Counted from the stretch's first letter, positions 36,673 through 48,257 are shown. The stretch is DNA of 60,000 nucleotides from Membranipora membranacea (GCA_914767715.1 OU612074.1:7209501-7269500), one strand, 5' to 3'. Notes: generated from the letters alone by a model not told the origin. Program-made: numbers and translations.

Positions 36673-37646
36673 CTGAAAATATTCAAACAAGGATCACGTT
36701 ACATGGAATTGGATGTTTTGCACAACTCAGTCCATCAAAAGTACATAAAGTAGGTGTACTGATCAATTTTATAATTGTTGGAGGAAGAAGTGAAGTCAGC
36801 CGATCGCGCAATCATGACTCAGACTCAGCTATAGGTTGAATTGTAGATATCACCAAAAAATGTTTCTGATATCTTTATCATACCCAAATCTAAACAACTA
36901 ATGGACTGGTGCCATCGACCAGCTGGATCAGCAAAAAATGCTGATTCCAAAGAACCGCTTTTGATATGGTACGTCAAAAAGTGCTCTCCATCAATTAGAT
37001 TTTTGATATCATGTCATAACACAGCAAATATAGAGTGATAATAATATCATGGTATGATTGGCACGGCACTGTTTGATGAACAGAAACTAGTGTTGCTCAG
37101 TGCAAAAACTACCAGCAGCCTAAAATCAGTGCCTAAACATTTGGCAATTATTCATGTTATTTCCAAGAATCACAGTAAGTTAAGCACCAACGTTTTTTGG
37201 TCGTAGCTTGCTGGTAGTTTAATACTAAAATGAGTACTTTAATAAGTAGGTTTACACAGAAGAGAGGGTCTGACGTTCAGTAAAGAAGACAACTCCTTAC
37301 TATAATGAAAATTTAAACAGAAATCAGGACAGGATCAAAGATGTCACAACAGCACAGTTCATGTTAAGGCCTCTATCTGAGACCATAAACCTCTCTTTCT
37401 ATGGGATACTGTTCTCACCCTATAAAGCCTAGGTTTCCACCTTGTGAAGCCTACGGTTCTCGCCGTCTTCAGCTATATATTGCACCATTAGGCCTATAAA
37501 CCATCAGCAAATTTGTGCTGGTTTCATGCTTGTCAAGAGTATAAGAATGACATTAACGTGGCGGACAATAAGAGCAAGATTCATTCAATTAACCTGCAAT
37601 GTCGGAGTTGTTTCCCATACAGCCACTGGTAGCATTTAACCAGTAG

Positions 37647-37725
37647 CGTTGTCATACGGCCACAGGTTTTTTTGATTTGGAAACCAAACAAACCAAAAAC
37701 CGTGGCTGTGTGACAAGGCTTGGTG
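37647..37725. mobile_element. 79-bp MITE with 8-bp target duplication
   Basis: A short inverted-repeat element: GTTGTCATACGGCCACAGG near the left end pairs with CCGTGGCTGTGTGACAAGG near the right. It is flanked by ACCAGTAG on both sides (37,639-37,646 and 37,726-37,733). The matching place in unit 2 (near 53,180) reads TAACTAGTAGCATGAGAGG with no element, so this is a filled/empty site pair. An 8-bp duplication is typical of the hAT group (established knowledge), although the terminal bases do not settle the family. Confidence 0.8.
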
Positions 37726-38015
37726 ACCAGTAGTATGAGAGGACTCTATATGCAGGTATATGGACTCAAACTTGCTCCCATTTGATCAGAGGGGGCCATC
37801 CAAGTGATGGTCTTAACACACTACAGATGTGTGAACTATGTCAGCATTCTGACACATATACCCATAGGAGCCTCAGCTGACGTCACATTGCCAACATAAA
37901 AACCGCAGAGGATTTATGTGTATATTAAAACCGACTGAGGTTCTGCCGAGGTTGAACATCTGTAGTGTGTTTAGTTTAGAGTTTATACCGTGATGGTTGT
38001 TACACTTGGTTCAAC

Positions 38016-38121
38016 CTAGACCAAGTTTGGTCAACTTGCCGGCATTTGGAGTTGCTCCCGCAGGCGTGACCAGTGGAAGGGAGCAACTGGAGTGCAAGCG
38101 ATCGGATTAAACTCGATCTAG
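38016..38121. repeat. hairpin element with CTAGACC ends (copy 1)
   Basis: The arms start CTAGACCAAGTTT and end CTAG, and meet at GTTGCTCCC/GGGAGCAAC around a core with GCGTGACCAGTGG. Copies lie at about 53,515-53,570 (left arm diverged) and 58,080-58,208 (best preserved). The copy pair in units 1 and 2 shows the insertion predates the duplication. Confidence 0.6.
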
Positions 38122-40178
38122 GTTAGACCCATAAACTAATATTAAGTCTATCTTTAGACCATAATGGTTGTGACGCCTGAGCAGGACTTGTCTGCATACA
38201 CTGCTCACCTCTGTCACCATACAGTACTATCTAATCAGCGTTACTTATATCAGTACTAGTCAGTAGATGTTTTATAGTAGCTTAAAATACTCCTCAATAA
38301 CGCCTCAATGCTGCTGCCTGAGCCTGATGTATCAACTCCTACGGTCTGAGAGCACCTGCTGTGAGAATATAAAATACACTATTACCAGTCGGTTTTACCG
38401 ATATTCATTCTGCTGAAATTTTGTCGAAAGGCAAATGAAATGCCATACGCATACCCTAGGGCCTAGTTATTGCTGCAAGAGGATCTCATTTATGAGGGTA
38501 AGAACACATTATCACAAGTGTCAATCCCACTATAGCTATACATTTTTATTCCCTTCGGAGCCATACCATGTTACCTTTACACTTCTGCTGCAACCCCAGT
38601 CAATATGTCGCTAGAGTGGGCCAGCCGTTTTGATGGGTGCGGGGGAGGGGGTGGCATTAGTGAACCTCCTATCCGCCATCCCTTCAAATTAGTGGATACA
38701 AGACCATTATTGAAGTCAGCTCGACACTGCAGAAGCTCGAATAGGTCACAACCAGCAGTTTGAAGAGTAATTAAGTTAGCCTAGGTGACTGGGAATTCTG
38801 GGCTCATGGCAGTCTATTTATAAACATGTTTAGAGGAGATCAAAGCATTTCTCAAGGGTATGAAATGTAAATAAATGGGAAAGACCCTTACTGCGAGAGA
38901 CCAAAAAAACTGATCGATCGAAAGTAGGCACAAAGGTTCATCTAATTATCATGTGATTCCTTCATCTTGTGCAAACAATCTCAGAGTCTGTGCATTTTTT
39001 GTGAGGTGAATGTTAATGCCTACCAACAATCTAATCTGGATCACCATGGAGAAGGCATAACAACAGTTTAAAGGTACAATGCTATTTTTTGCACTTCTTG
39101 TGCTTCCCAAATCTTTTGGCCGTAGTTGCGTAGGTGCGGTTGCATTAATATTTATGCTGGCAATTCTTTAGGCCGAGTCATGGTAGAGTGATGATCTCAC
39201 ACTATTACATATTCTCAGCTAAGGACATACTTGAGCCTACTCAAACCAGCGAAAATAGCCCAAGAGAAACTGTTCAAACTTCCAACTGGTCACAATCTCT
39301 TTACTCATCACAATTTGTTTTGACACACAATCTTATGATAATTAAGCAATGTAAGTCATACTTCCTTTTGGCTTTCCACATAATCAAATTGAGAATATGT
39401 TGAAATAATAAATCTCAAACAAATTCAACTATGATTGATGGACCTGGCCTTGTGAAGAACAACATTGTTTGTGTAAGATTACTTTGCCAGATTCTGACAG
39501 GAATAATCTGCGTCCTATCAGTAAACACTTTCGAGCTTCGTTTTCTAAGAAATGGATTGGGGAAGAGGGAAACTCCAATACCATGTGGTTGTTGTGACCA
39601 AAATATATATCCTAACTAGAGATAAAACAAGGTCCATTGGTCTTGCACTATGCTGTAACCTGCTTAGTCGCAGTGCAAATAAATGCAGTTGATCAAACTT
39701 GTTCTAGCTAGGCCTTTCATACAACATAGCATTAATCCTAAACGCATCATTAGGGGATGAGCTGAGGTTAAATGTTTTACTAATTGGTCATAAATTCCTG
39801 GCAAGCTAGGCATCCACCGAATTTTCAACAAACATAAATGCTGTTGGCACAAACAGCCAATAGAGATTGCAAGGCTCACAGAAACTTCATAGCATTTTGT
39901 ACACCCAGCAACATTAAACAGACCTAACCTTTGTAGCTAGGACACTCAAGGATCCAATCTAACGCTGGCAAAGAACCTCAGACAGTGATTGCATTCAAAA
40001 ACTCATGGGTCAGGGGGGATCGGTTGCTGTGACGGGGAAACAGCTCAGCTCTAGCTCCGACAACATGTGACTTCAAGCTTTGAGAGAGTCAATTCGAATT
40101 GACAATATGAAGACGAGGACTTATTTTATTAACAGCAATATAGTTGTGATGAAGTGTGATGAGGATATATTGTTCTAC

Positions 40179-40349
40179 CTGTCCTAGTGACAATGCTTCT
40201 CGTGACATATTTGTTAGTCTGATCATCTCTCGGTCTGAATTATAATGACTCTCTGATGGATCGGATGTGAGAGTGAGAGTACCGGTAACCTGCAGAGTCA
40301 CAGGAGCTTTATTTGCGGTTCCCTTTAGGTACTTAGTAGTGTATTCGAT
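40179..40349 (-). CDS. internal exon of a minus-strand gene, product unknown
   Basis: A 171-nt exon in phase 0 at both ends, with acceptor TTATCTTCAG and donor CAG|GTAGAA. It encodes 57 residues starting IEYTTKYLKG, with alternating strands (VTLQVTGTLTLTSD) that suggest a beta-sandwich surface domain, and ending MSREALSLGQ. No Cys. I do not recognise the family. Its phase differs from the X exon (phase 1), so it belongs elsewhere in the same gene or to another gene. Upstream and downstream partners were not identified. Confidence 0.5.
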
Positions 40350-40765
40350 CTGAAGATAAAGAATAAATGCTACATAAAGTCTCACTGCTTTATAAACTCA
40401 AGTCGGCAATCAAATGGCCAACAAGTCTTCATGAGGGTATCAACATTGGTAAAACAACAGCAGTCAAAATGAGCTACATAACCATGACAGTGTATACTAG
40501 GGCTAGGCGATCAACAGACTGACTGACAAATACAAATATCTCAGCAACAGCTGTGGGAAGTGGACGGCCCTCTTGAGATTACGACTGTACAAAGTGCATG
40601 ATGAGCCTAGTTTTTAGTAAGAATATTGAAAACGATTGCAGCTCCTAATATTGGTGACTCATTTCCAAGCATAAAAACAACAACAACAACAACATGCTTG
40701 GACTTTGCTAGACAAATCGGTACCACCGTGACCTCACAAGACCAGATATAGTACACAATATCACC

Positions 40766-40856
40766 AGAGACTATACATAGATATATCTATAGTCTCTGAT
40801 ATCACTATACTATCTGTGGTTAGGCCAGAGACTATAGATATATCTATAGTATCTGG
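40766..40856. repeat. pair of AGAGACTATA palindromes
   Basis: Two adjacent palindromes (40,766-40,797 and about 40,825-40,856) with ends AGAGACTATA/TATAGTCTCT and centre AGATATATCT. A shorter palindrome of the same kind is at 46,744-46,766. They look like minimal inverted-repeat elements or excision products of one family. Confidence 0.65.
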
Positions 40857-40903
40857 TTAGGTTACTTGTTTTGTTGATTTTGGCACGGATCCCATGAACA
40901 CTA

Positions 40904-41588
40904 AAGGTGTGGCTACATGTCACGATGTAATCACAGGCCGATGGCATGTCTAGACATGCTAAGCCGATCTCACACTGCTACACAGGCCTATGAGTTAGTA
41001 CTCGATGGTTTAGTGAGTTATAGTGGGGTAATAAATCAGGTGCCTAGATTGACCAATTAACTCCCTCAGTTCAATCGATTGACCAATGATATTTAATGGG
41101 CGTGTTAACAAATGACCGGATATGTCATATTAAATCCGGGTCTTTGTCACTTAGAATCTTCACCAAATAAAATTTCATTCTTCTGTAAAATTGATTTTCC
41201 TATGCCATACTCTGGATGTCATGTCAGGACAGCTTCCATTTCCAAGTGATACAGCTATTACCTTCCATATTTTCACTACAGCACCACTCCTATCTTTGTA
41301 GTTATGGTCTTTTTTATCATAAATAGGAGGATGTGATTTAACTACAGATATTATCAACTCCTCCATTGTTGATAGCCTGTCACGATTTGATAGATGACGT
41401 GTTTAACCGCGTAATTATTTAAGCAAGCAATCAACAACCAATCAGCATAGAGGATCGTCTAGATCACTCGGGCAAAAGACCAACAAGTTGGATGTCCACT
41501 TAACACGAGTAATCACTCGTGCAGATCCACCGATTAACCACTCGTGACCCCAAATCGATGTAAAAATCGTGACATGTAGCCACACCTT
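40904..41588. mobile_element. 685-bp inverted-repeat element carrying a MADF ORF
   Basis: Terminal inverted repeats AAGGTGTGGCTACATGTCAC at the left and its exact reverse complement at the right, each bordered by TA (40,902-40,903 and 41,589-41,590). The inside contains a MADF-like ORF on the minus strand (41,175-41,366) and no transposase. TA borders suit Tc1/mariner-type insertion, while MADF proteins often travel with PIF/Harbinger elements (established knowledge). The superfamily is therefore undecided. Confidence 0.75.
41175..41366 (-). CDS. truncated MADF-domain protein inside the element
   Basis: 63 codons. The first half follows the MADF pattern: MEELIISVVKSHPPIYD, then NYKDR, then KIWKVIAVSLG (LI.....HP.LYD, YKD, W..IA..LG). 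After residue 45 the match fades and the frame stops, so only about half of the usual 85-90-residue domain is present. A GTAATA donor within the W..I region might continue the domain by splicing. MADF domains bind DNA and occur in transcription factors and in accessory proteins of Harbinger-type transposons. This one is probably transposon-derived and possibly inactive. Confidence 0.5.
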   Translation of the reverse strand: MEELIISVVKSHPPIYDKKDHNYKDRSGAVVKIWKVIAVSLGNGSCPDMTSRVWHRKINFTEE

Positions 41589-43039
41589 TATTGTGGTTTG
41601 GGTACTTATTAATTGTGCCATTGCTACTTCTTTGTGGTTGTAGTTGCAGTGAAATGACTGAGTTATATTGACCCTTGCACTGCCAAATAGCTTTATTGGC
41701 ACCTAAAAGTGTAAACTGTAACTTGATACATTGGCGCAAAAACTCTTGCAAACAAGATTTCCCAGGGTAGACATAAACAAATTGTGATATGCTGAGAATG
41801 CCACATGACCAGTTTTAATCTCGAGGTACACTTCAATCACCCAATTGAAAGAAATTGAGGACAATTTTGTAAACAGTCACTTTGTCCGGAAACATGGCTG
41901 ACAGTCTACTGCTGGTATCAAGTTTATCGTTAGTAATTAAATGAACCTCAAAATAGTGCGGCTCACCAAGAATAGATTGATACTAATATATGGCAGTATC
42001 CCATCACTGACAATTAAAGCTGACAACAAGCACTCATTTGATATCCTTACTCTATGTAGAAATGAGTGAATTAGCATTAGGCCTAATTAATTGGCCAATA
42101 CTATGTACTCTCAGAAGGCAAAAAAGCCTACCTCAGCACTATTTTTTGCTACTTAGTAATTCGGTGATTTATGAGAGGGATAGAATAGGAGAACACCCAG
42201 CCTAGTACTGAGTCATCCATTGCAATAACATTATACAAAGGTCAAAATGAGAATGTGGGGGCAACTCCAAGTTGATGAAAAGAAATAGAGCCAATGGGAC
42301 AATATATGCAATACTCCCAGCAACGATTCATCATTATAAAAGCTTTTCAGGAATGTGGGTAGGCCCAGATTATCTGTTAGCAACAATTAGTACCCTTCTA
42401 ACTTTAGAATTTCTCAACCCAAGCCTCAAATAGCATACCCTTGGAAGCGAGTCAAACTAAAAATCATCTACTATCTTCAATCTATATTGTATTGTGCAGA
42501 CAGAAATAGCTTGAATACAAATTTTTTATGGCTCAAAGCATCAAACGGAATCATTTCCTGATTCTAGCGATAATGTTGTGATGAAGACGGTAGTTCCATT
42601 ATTACACTATCGCTAGAATCATATACATACAGTATTGGCTGTAAGAAAAGCCAATACCACGTGTACATGTACTTCTATATAGCCCTAGCATCGTCTGGCA
42701 GCAAAAATTGATTTTTTAGTACTCTTGTAGCCCACTCATTATTTCGATGCCGCCAAAAAATGATGCAAAAAATCACAGCAGATAGTGTATAAACCCTGGG
42801 GGATAGTCATAGCATTGAGTGTTAGGACTGTAATCAATACTTGATTCATCCGATTTTATCATGGCCTTAGTCAATATAGCAGGTGTACCCGAGCTGCGTT
42901 GATAATTTGCGACACTGCCAATCCACCCCTCCCTGCACAATAAAAGCTTGAGCACTCAAACTACAGAAAATTTCTCTCATTAGCTTTACTATACACCACA
43001 TGGATGGGAAAGCATAAGAGTATGTTATATATAGCCTAC

Positions 43040-43115
43040 TTACCATGAGAGAAGACTGATTGTCCCAACGATGCCATCTTATTCCCTGAGATGCTGTCTT
43101 CTGTAACATCCATCT
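43040..43115 (-). pseudogene. exon-like segment conserved in both units
   Basis: Minus strand. After a TAG/CAG acceptor region (ATGTTACAG) come AGACAGCATCTC and AATAAGATGGCAT, ending before GTAAGTAGGC. The unit 2 partner is at about 56,056-56,115 (GTAAGTAAGC donor), where the frame reads AEDSISWNKMALWGRSVTLL. Unit 1 gives TEDSISGNKMASLGQSVFS. Shared EDSIS.NKMA.....S with conserved splice donors suggests a former coding exon. A one-base indel just upstream separates the copies. Function unknown. Confidence 0.3.
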
Positions 43116-44315
43116 ACGAAAATATATAACCTTGGATGAATACAGCATTCACAGGATGAGAAGTCTGTGATTTTGCATAAGCATGAAACAGCTTAAATTA
43201 ATTTTAACCATTTATTTTGTACTGTAGACTCCAGCCTCAGCTAGCCAAAATAAAGTGCTAGCCAACATCAAGTCACAAACAATTTAGCTAAACTACCCTC
43301 TAGGGGACATTCAAGCCTCTAGGGTATTGTAAATACTTCTGACTTCAATATACATCGGAACGGATGTATAGTAATGAGTGGTAGCTTACAGTTGCTTCGG
43401 CCGACACAGAAAACGGAACCAAAAACTTGGACAACATAATTTATGAGGATTCGCCAGAGGAATGACAGCGACAAGGCTGGAAGAATAGCTGTGAACTGAA
43501 TAAATCATGTGGACCAATGAGACAAAAAAGGAACAATTAGCACAGCAAGAATGAGTTATCAGTCATCGGATCTCCGTCTTCACGTAGTCTACTGCAGGGG
43601 GGGACAACTTGAATTTATATCATATCAAATTCTTTCCATGTTCTGTGCATAACTGACATAACTCCCAGGTTCTGCATTACCGGCAAACTCAGTGTTGGCC
43701 TATTAATTGAGCAAAGCCATAAAATGCTGAAAAATACGCCGGATAAAGAGGTCCCAACCTTTTTCTGCTGATTTCTATCATTCAGGTCAGTAAGTTTACT
43801 ATTTTGACTGATGATTAACGAAAAGAAATTGGGTTTTATTCAAAATATCACAGCTAGAAGCCATTTCCCTCATAGAGGCACCAATCCGGTGAAAATCATT
43901 CAGCGTTGTATAAAATGGTGGAGTGGAGATGGCCATCCTATCTTGAGGCGCAATAATTAAACTGTGCAAATGGACCAAACCTGTAAAACCTGCAAGAACC
44001 GATCATCACCATGTCAGGAGCTGGCTCAGGAGGTAGACAATGAGTCGGGTAAGGTCTGAGGCTAGGAATATCGGTGTTTTACAGCAGAAGTAATAACCCT
44101 TTGCGTATCCATACCATAAGTGTCACTGTTTTTTGTCAGCCTAGAAAAAAGAAAAAACGCATTTCTTACGCTGATAAAAAAATCATCATGACAAAGCATG
44201 ACATTGTTATAAGATTTCCATTTCACACAACATGACGCAAACCGCCTCTGTCATCGTTACTGTAAACTGATAACAGAAAATAACATCGCTGAAGGGTAAG
44301 CTGCGTCATCGGTTT

Positions 44316-44338
44316 TACATTACATTACATTACATTAT
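44316..44338. repeat. TACAT microsatellite
   Basis: About four and a half copies of the pentamer TTACA/TACAT in an otherwise non-repetitive stretch of unit 2. It is absent from the matching part of unit 1 (about 32,700). Confidence 0.7.
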
Positions 44339-44949
44339 TATGAAAAACAGCATGGACGCTGGGAGTAGCAGACAGATGAGAGCTGTGACATCAACACAAG
44401 TATAGGTAGGACCTACTGAGAGAGAGATAAATTAAATCAAATTTAATTGCATCAAGGTCTGACTATAGTGACCATTGTGTGTGTTTGAAATATCAGAAGT
44501 CCTGAATCAGGACAGCGAAACTTAAATATCAAAACTGTGTCAGCTCTCACATCAAAATTGTTATACCAATTTAATTTAATGTATCCCTACGTCACACAGT
44601 TTTAATTTTTAAAATATATTTACATATCCTATCACTACCTACATTCTCAGTCAATAGTTTTTAGAGCAAACATCAAAGCTAGCCCCTTCCTAATGGCAAC
44701 GAAGAGTGTAAATTATAATTGGTCTCTGCCTCATCTGATATGTAAGTCTCAAATATCTGCCTCGTCACGCTGTTGAACAACCATAACCCCCCCCCCCTTT
44801 ACAGCCTATTGAAGCTTCTTCCGACACATATCTAGTGTTTCAGCCTTGGTTGTCTTATGGAATGGATGGGTTTGTCATAATCAGGTCTTAATTTCTTCTT
44901 GGTTACAAGGTGGAAGTGAACAATGATCAGGACTGGAAAATAATGGTGC

Positions 44950-45120
44950 CTTGAGGGTGAAGCAGCCATATTCGGCGCCACGTTGCTCTCAGTTTCTAGG
45001 AAGGTGGAGCAAGCCTGGGGCACAGTGCCCAGTCGTCAGTTGACTGCAGCGGGACTCAAACCCAGAACCTCCAACACTTGTGTGTTAGGGGTCAGGTGCT
45101 CTAACCAAATGAGCTACCTT
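44950..45120 (-). mobile_element. tRNA-derived SINE
   Basis: On the minus strand there is a Pol III A-box-like TAGCTCATTTGG (45,105-45,116) followed by a B-box-like GGTTTGAGTCC (within 45,051-45,063), with tRNA-like spacing but no sound cloverleaf. The sequence after the B box is unrelated to tRNA. The corresponding part of unit 1 (near 33,290) lacks the block, so it inserted after the duplication. CCTTG occurs at both edges and may be part of a target duplication. The 3' end is set only approximately. Confidence 0.65.
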
Positions 45121-45510
45121 GTAAATTGTTTTGGAAATTCGAGGCTCATGCTCCATTGTGGGAATGTTTTCATCATTATCCACTTGATCCTTACTTAGAC
45201 CTACCAAATACTGATTAAACAGCTCCAAGCTAGGCCTTCAAATAGAAGAGACTAGTTCAGTAAAACAGCATTTTATGCCCATTATATTGTTAGTTGCATC
45301 AGAGTAAGTACTTTTGTATTACCATAACTGTATAAATTCATAGTATATGTGGTATTAACACGTGGCATCACTCATTAATGCACTCTATCAGGAAGTTATT
45401 GATAGCGATATTGGTCCAATAAGGGGAATCCCCTATTCAAAATTCCTGCTGTGAGAGACTTGAGTATTAACAGACATTCCTTTTGTTATTATCTCGTTAT
45501 CCACATAAAT

Positions 45511-45540
45511 CACAGAGTAAGGATATATCCTTACTCTGTG
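45511..45540. mobile_element. 30-bp perfect palindrome: fused ends of the 701-bp element
   Basis: CACAGAGTAAGGATA followed directly by its reverse complement. The same 15 bases are the outer ends of the foldback element at 10,060-10,760. The matching place in unit 1 (near 33,655) has no palindrome. It looks like a copy of the element stripped to its two ends, either an extreme internal deletion or an aberrant excision product. Confidence 0.75.
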
Positions 45541-46743
45541 AATTTGGATCTATATAATTTATATCTCTATATCACCTGAAGGAGATCAGTCTGTTTATCA
45601 GTCTGTTTATATACTGTTTCTAATTACAGCTTTCTAGTTCAATAGTTCTTTTTCAATCTAAACTGTTTACGCAGAGCTAGCATGTGAACAGGGAAGCAAG
45701 TAACTCCATCTTACTGAGTTCAATAGTTCTAGTTCAATCTAAACTGTTTACGCCGAGCTAGCATGTGAACAGGGAAGCAAGTAACTCGATCTTACTGATT
45801 GCTTTTGAGTCAAAATTTGAAAAAAACAACACACTCGCAATTTGTGCCTTTGTGAAAAGACCCCCTTTGTTTGCTTTAGGCCTGGTAATTCAATCAATTG
45901 CAATACCAGGTAATGCCCTTGAGTCATGACTTATGTTTTTTCGATCAATTATTGATAATGTGCGCATTTCATAGCCTTTGTGCAGCCAACAAAAATGTCT
46001 CCAAAGTTCCTGGTAAACAGTCAGTTATAAGCATTGAATACAAAAATTATTCGGCCACAAACACCCAAAATAGGTCCTTTGTGATTAATAATAAATTGTT
46101 TTATATCATTCAAAGTTGTTTGTGACAGAATCATGCCCAGAACTATACTGGTATCGATTTATCACCATCACAAGTATTAAGCTGGTATACCAATCATAAG
46201 AGCTTTTTCAAACATGTTAGTTTGCTCCTGAAAACACTCCGCGTAATGGACAAGAGGCCAAATCACTAAAAAATTTTGAAGCAAAATTGGATTTCTGCAG
46301 GGATTTCCCGACTACTGAACTTGACCAGGACATCAAAGAATATGTGATCTCAAAACACAGTGATTAAATTTCTAGACTGTTTTGACATTGATACATGTAA
46401 CAGGTGCTCCGTAGAGCAATGATAGTAACTTCAGATCCGGACAACAGATGAATGGCAATCTAAATTCTTTTTTATAAAGCGGCCAGGGAACATACAAGTT
46501 GATTGATTGATCAATGTCTGGGTATTTCAAATATTATGAGTGAGGCAAAATCCTCCTTACCGCAGACTTTCAATGAGGCAAATTTGTTCAAAAACTGTTC
46601 ACTCAGAAGATATTTACTTCTATCAAGCAGTGAACAAGACCTCTGGCCTGGACCGTTTTTTTTATTGAAAAGCCTCTCCGGCAGTATAAGACGACCTAGT
46701 TCGTTTGGTACTGCGACCTCGCTCAACTATTTAGAATATTAGC

Positions 46744-46766
46744 AGAGACTATAGTCTATAGTCTCT
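46744..46766. repeat. AGAGACTATA palindrome, short copy
   Basis: A 23-base near-palindrome with AGAGACTATAG at one end and CTATAGTCTCT at the other. Same family as the pair at 40,766-40,856. Confidence 0.6.
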
Positions 46767-47011
46767 GATATTAGTGTATCTAAAGTTAGCAGTGCTCACA
46801 GTTATTTCTAGCTGACTGTAGCGAAATCGCTAGTCGAAGTACTAAAACAGGGTTGTAGTTTGTAATTAATTCGCTTCCCCATCGGCTAGTTCACAATTTT
46901 TTTTTCTTACGCCCTATAGGAATTACAGCTATGAGTCACAGGCATAGTCAGCCCCACTAACCGTTGCCACATGTCTGGGTTCGATATGTAATGATCAAAT
47001 CATTATTTCAA

Positions 47012-47185
47012 AGAGTAGTTGTGGTCTCCGTGTACTATATTCTTCTGTTATTTGCATCGCACAGATCGGCAGATATGAGATCTTGTTGTCATAGCCATCA
47101 CTGTATATCCACCATCTCTTCTCAGTAACTTATCTCCACCGATACAGCTCATATCTCTGCAGGCAGTTAGATATCAGTATGTCAT
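47012..47185 (-). pseudogene. X-exon copy 3, decayed
   Basis: Minus-strand X relative with acceptor TGATTTTAG. A duplicated CTGC after the first Cys (AACTGCCTGCAGAG) shifts the frame. The downstream donor is lost (CTTTGAAATAATG where other copies have GTAAGT). The pattern NC.R.DMSCIGGDKLLRRDGGYTV is visible once the shift is taken into account. Confidence 0.5.
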
Positions 47186-47439
47186 CTAAAATCAGAAAAA
47201 AAGAAGAAGGAAAATTAACACCCTAATGCCACGGCCAACGTTGATCCTTGCTGGGCTCACAGGGTAGTCTGATTGTCTTCATTGTGAAAAATCGTTGTGC
47301 CCAGCATAAAATAAAGGAGATTGGACATCCTGACAGTCCCAGCAAGTTCCAACATTGAAAGTGCTGGTTTATAGCTGGAAAGAGTATCACAGATATTGCT
47401 GGGCTTCGCAGATATAAAAACCATTGTTTCCAGTGTTCC

Positions 47440-47534
47440 AGCAACTCAAGGTAGAATTAAAGACATAGACTATAATAGCAAATGTCAGATTTATCCCAAT
47501 ATAGAATGTAATTGCCCTGCGCTGACAGCTCCAG
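47440..47534 (-). pseudogene. Y-exon copy 3
   Basis: Acceptor GGTTATTTTCAG then CTGGAGCTGTCAGCGCAGGG. One frame reads LELSAQGNYILYWDKSDIC and stays open for about 25 codons, the best-looking of the Y copies. The donor end is not clear, so the lower boundary is approximate. Confidence 0.35.
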
Positions 47535-48257
47535 CTGAAAATAACCAAAATGTCATTGTGTTACATCATGGAGTGGGATGTGCTGTAGGAGACCTCAAAG
47601 TCTATTCAATAGCAGAATAGTGCTGATATTTTTATATCCGATGTTGGGAGGAGTTACCAGTTATGCAATTACTATAAAAAATCTAATGCAGCCAGGATCA
47701 GAGGGGAAATTCGGCAAAATCCCCGGCTATAGATAATGACCTTGTTGTTCTTGTACCACGCCCCTGTTGGGTTGATACAACTAACGCAGATCTAGTGTGA
47801 GCCCCCCAGACTCTTACCCCTCGTGCAACAGCCACACAGATCTGAAGTAATCAGATTTTGGAATAACTTATAGTTGTTTCTGGCTAAAGTAAAGATACAG
47901 GGCCAGAGTTAGTGTTAAATCATTTCCACGTGGACCAGTTCACAATACTGATTATTCCTAGCTGCTAGAAGCAGTGCATACATGATTGTGCTGTAAGTAT
48001 AGTCTGTCCCACTGCTTTTCATCACCAAAGTTTGGGCTTAAGAAATCTCATGATCAAAGCCTTACTTGCTGTTTAGTAAGAAACAGAAGATTGGGCTGCC
48101 CCTAAAGAGGGACGCAATGTGCCCTAAATCCTTATACTGAGAATGTGATACATCCTAGAAAACTAGAATGCATCATAGAGGTACCAAAAGTGAACTGGCA
48201 CTAATCGGCCATTGGCAGCGACACTTTGATCTTAGCCAATAGGCCGAGAAGCCTTAC

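Larger units (their letters stand above)
39530..42012. other. 2.5-kb segment present only in unit 1
   Basis: On the left, unit 1 and unit 2 align up to about CAGTTAACACTTTCGA (39,530 and 54,695). They resume at GCTGACAACAAGCACTC (42,020 and 54,712). The segment between is missing from unit 2. It carries a well-formed exon (40,179-40,349), two AGAGACTATA palindromes and the 685-bp inverted-repeat element. Either unit 2 lost it or unit 1 gained it. An exon inside favours loss from unit 2. Confidence 0.65.
32400..43985 (+). repeat. unit 1 of a large head-to-tail duplication
   Basis: This segment is collinear with unit 2 (43,985-57,950). Matched landmarks: 32,435 with 44,017 (AGGAGCTG...CTCAG), 34,350 with 46,620 (TCTATCAAGCAGTGAACAAG), 35,700 with 50,160 (TTTTGTCGGCCCCAC), 36,215 with 51,475, 37,260 with 52,862 (GAGGGTCTGACGTTCAG), 42,020 with 54,712 (GCTGACAACAAGCACTC), and 43,900 with 57,875. 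Unit 1 has an extra segment at about 39,530-42,012 and the 79-bp MITE at 37,647. Unit 2 has LINE, SINE and foldback insertions. Divergence is moderate, with many small indels. The duplication covers most of a minus-strand exon array. Confidence 0.85.

Noticed and set aside
45050-45120. Possible tRNA gene
   Set aside because: A and B boxes are present but the stems do not pair into a cloverleaf; better explained as a SINE head.
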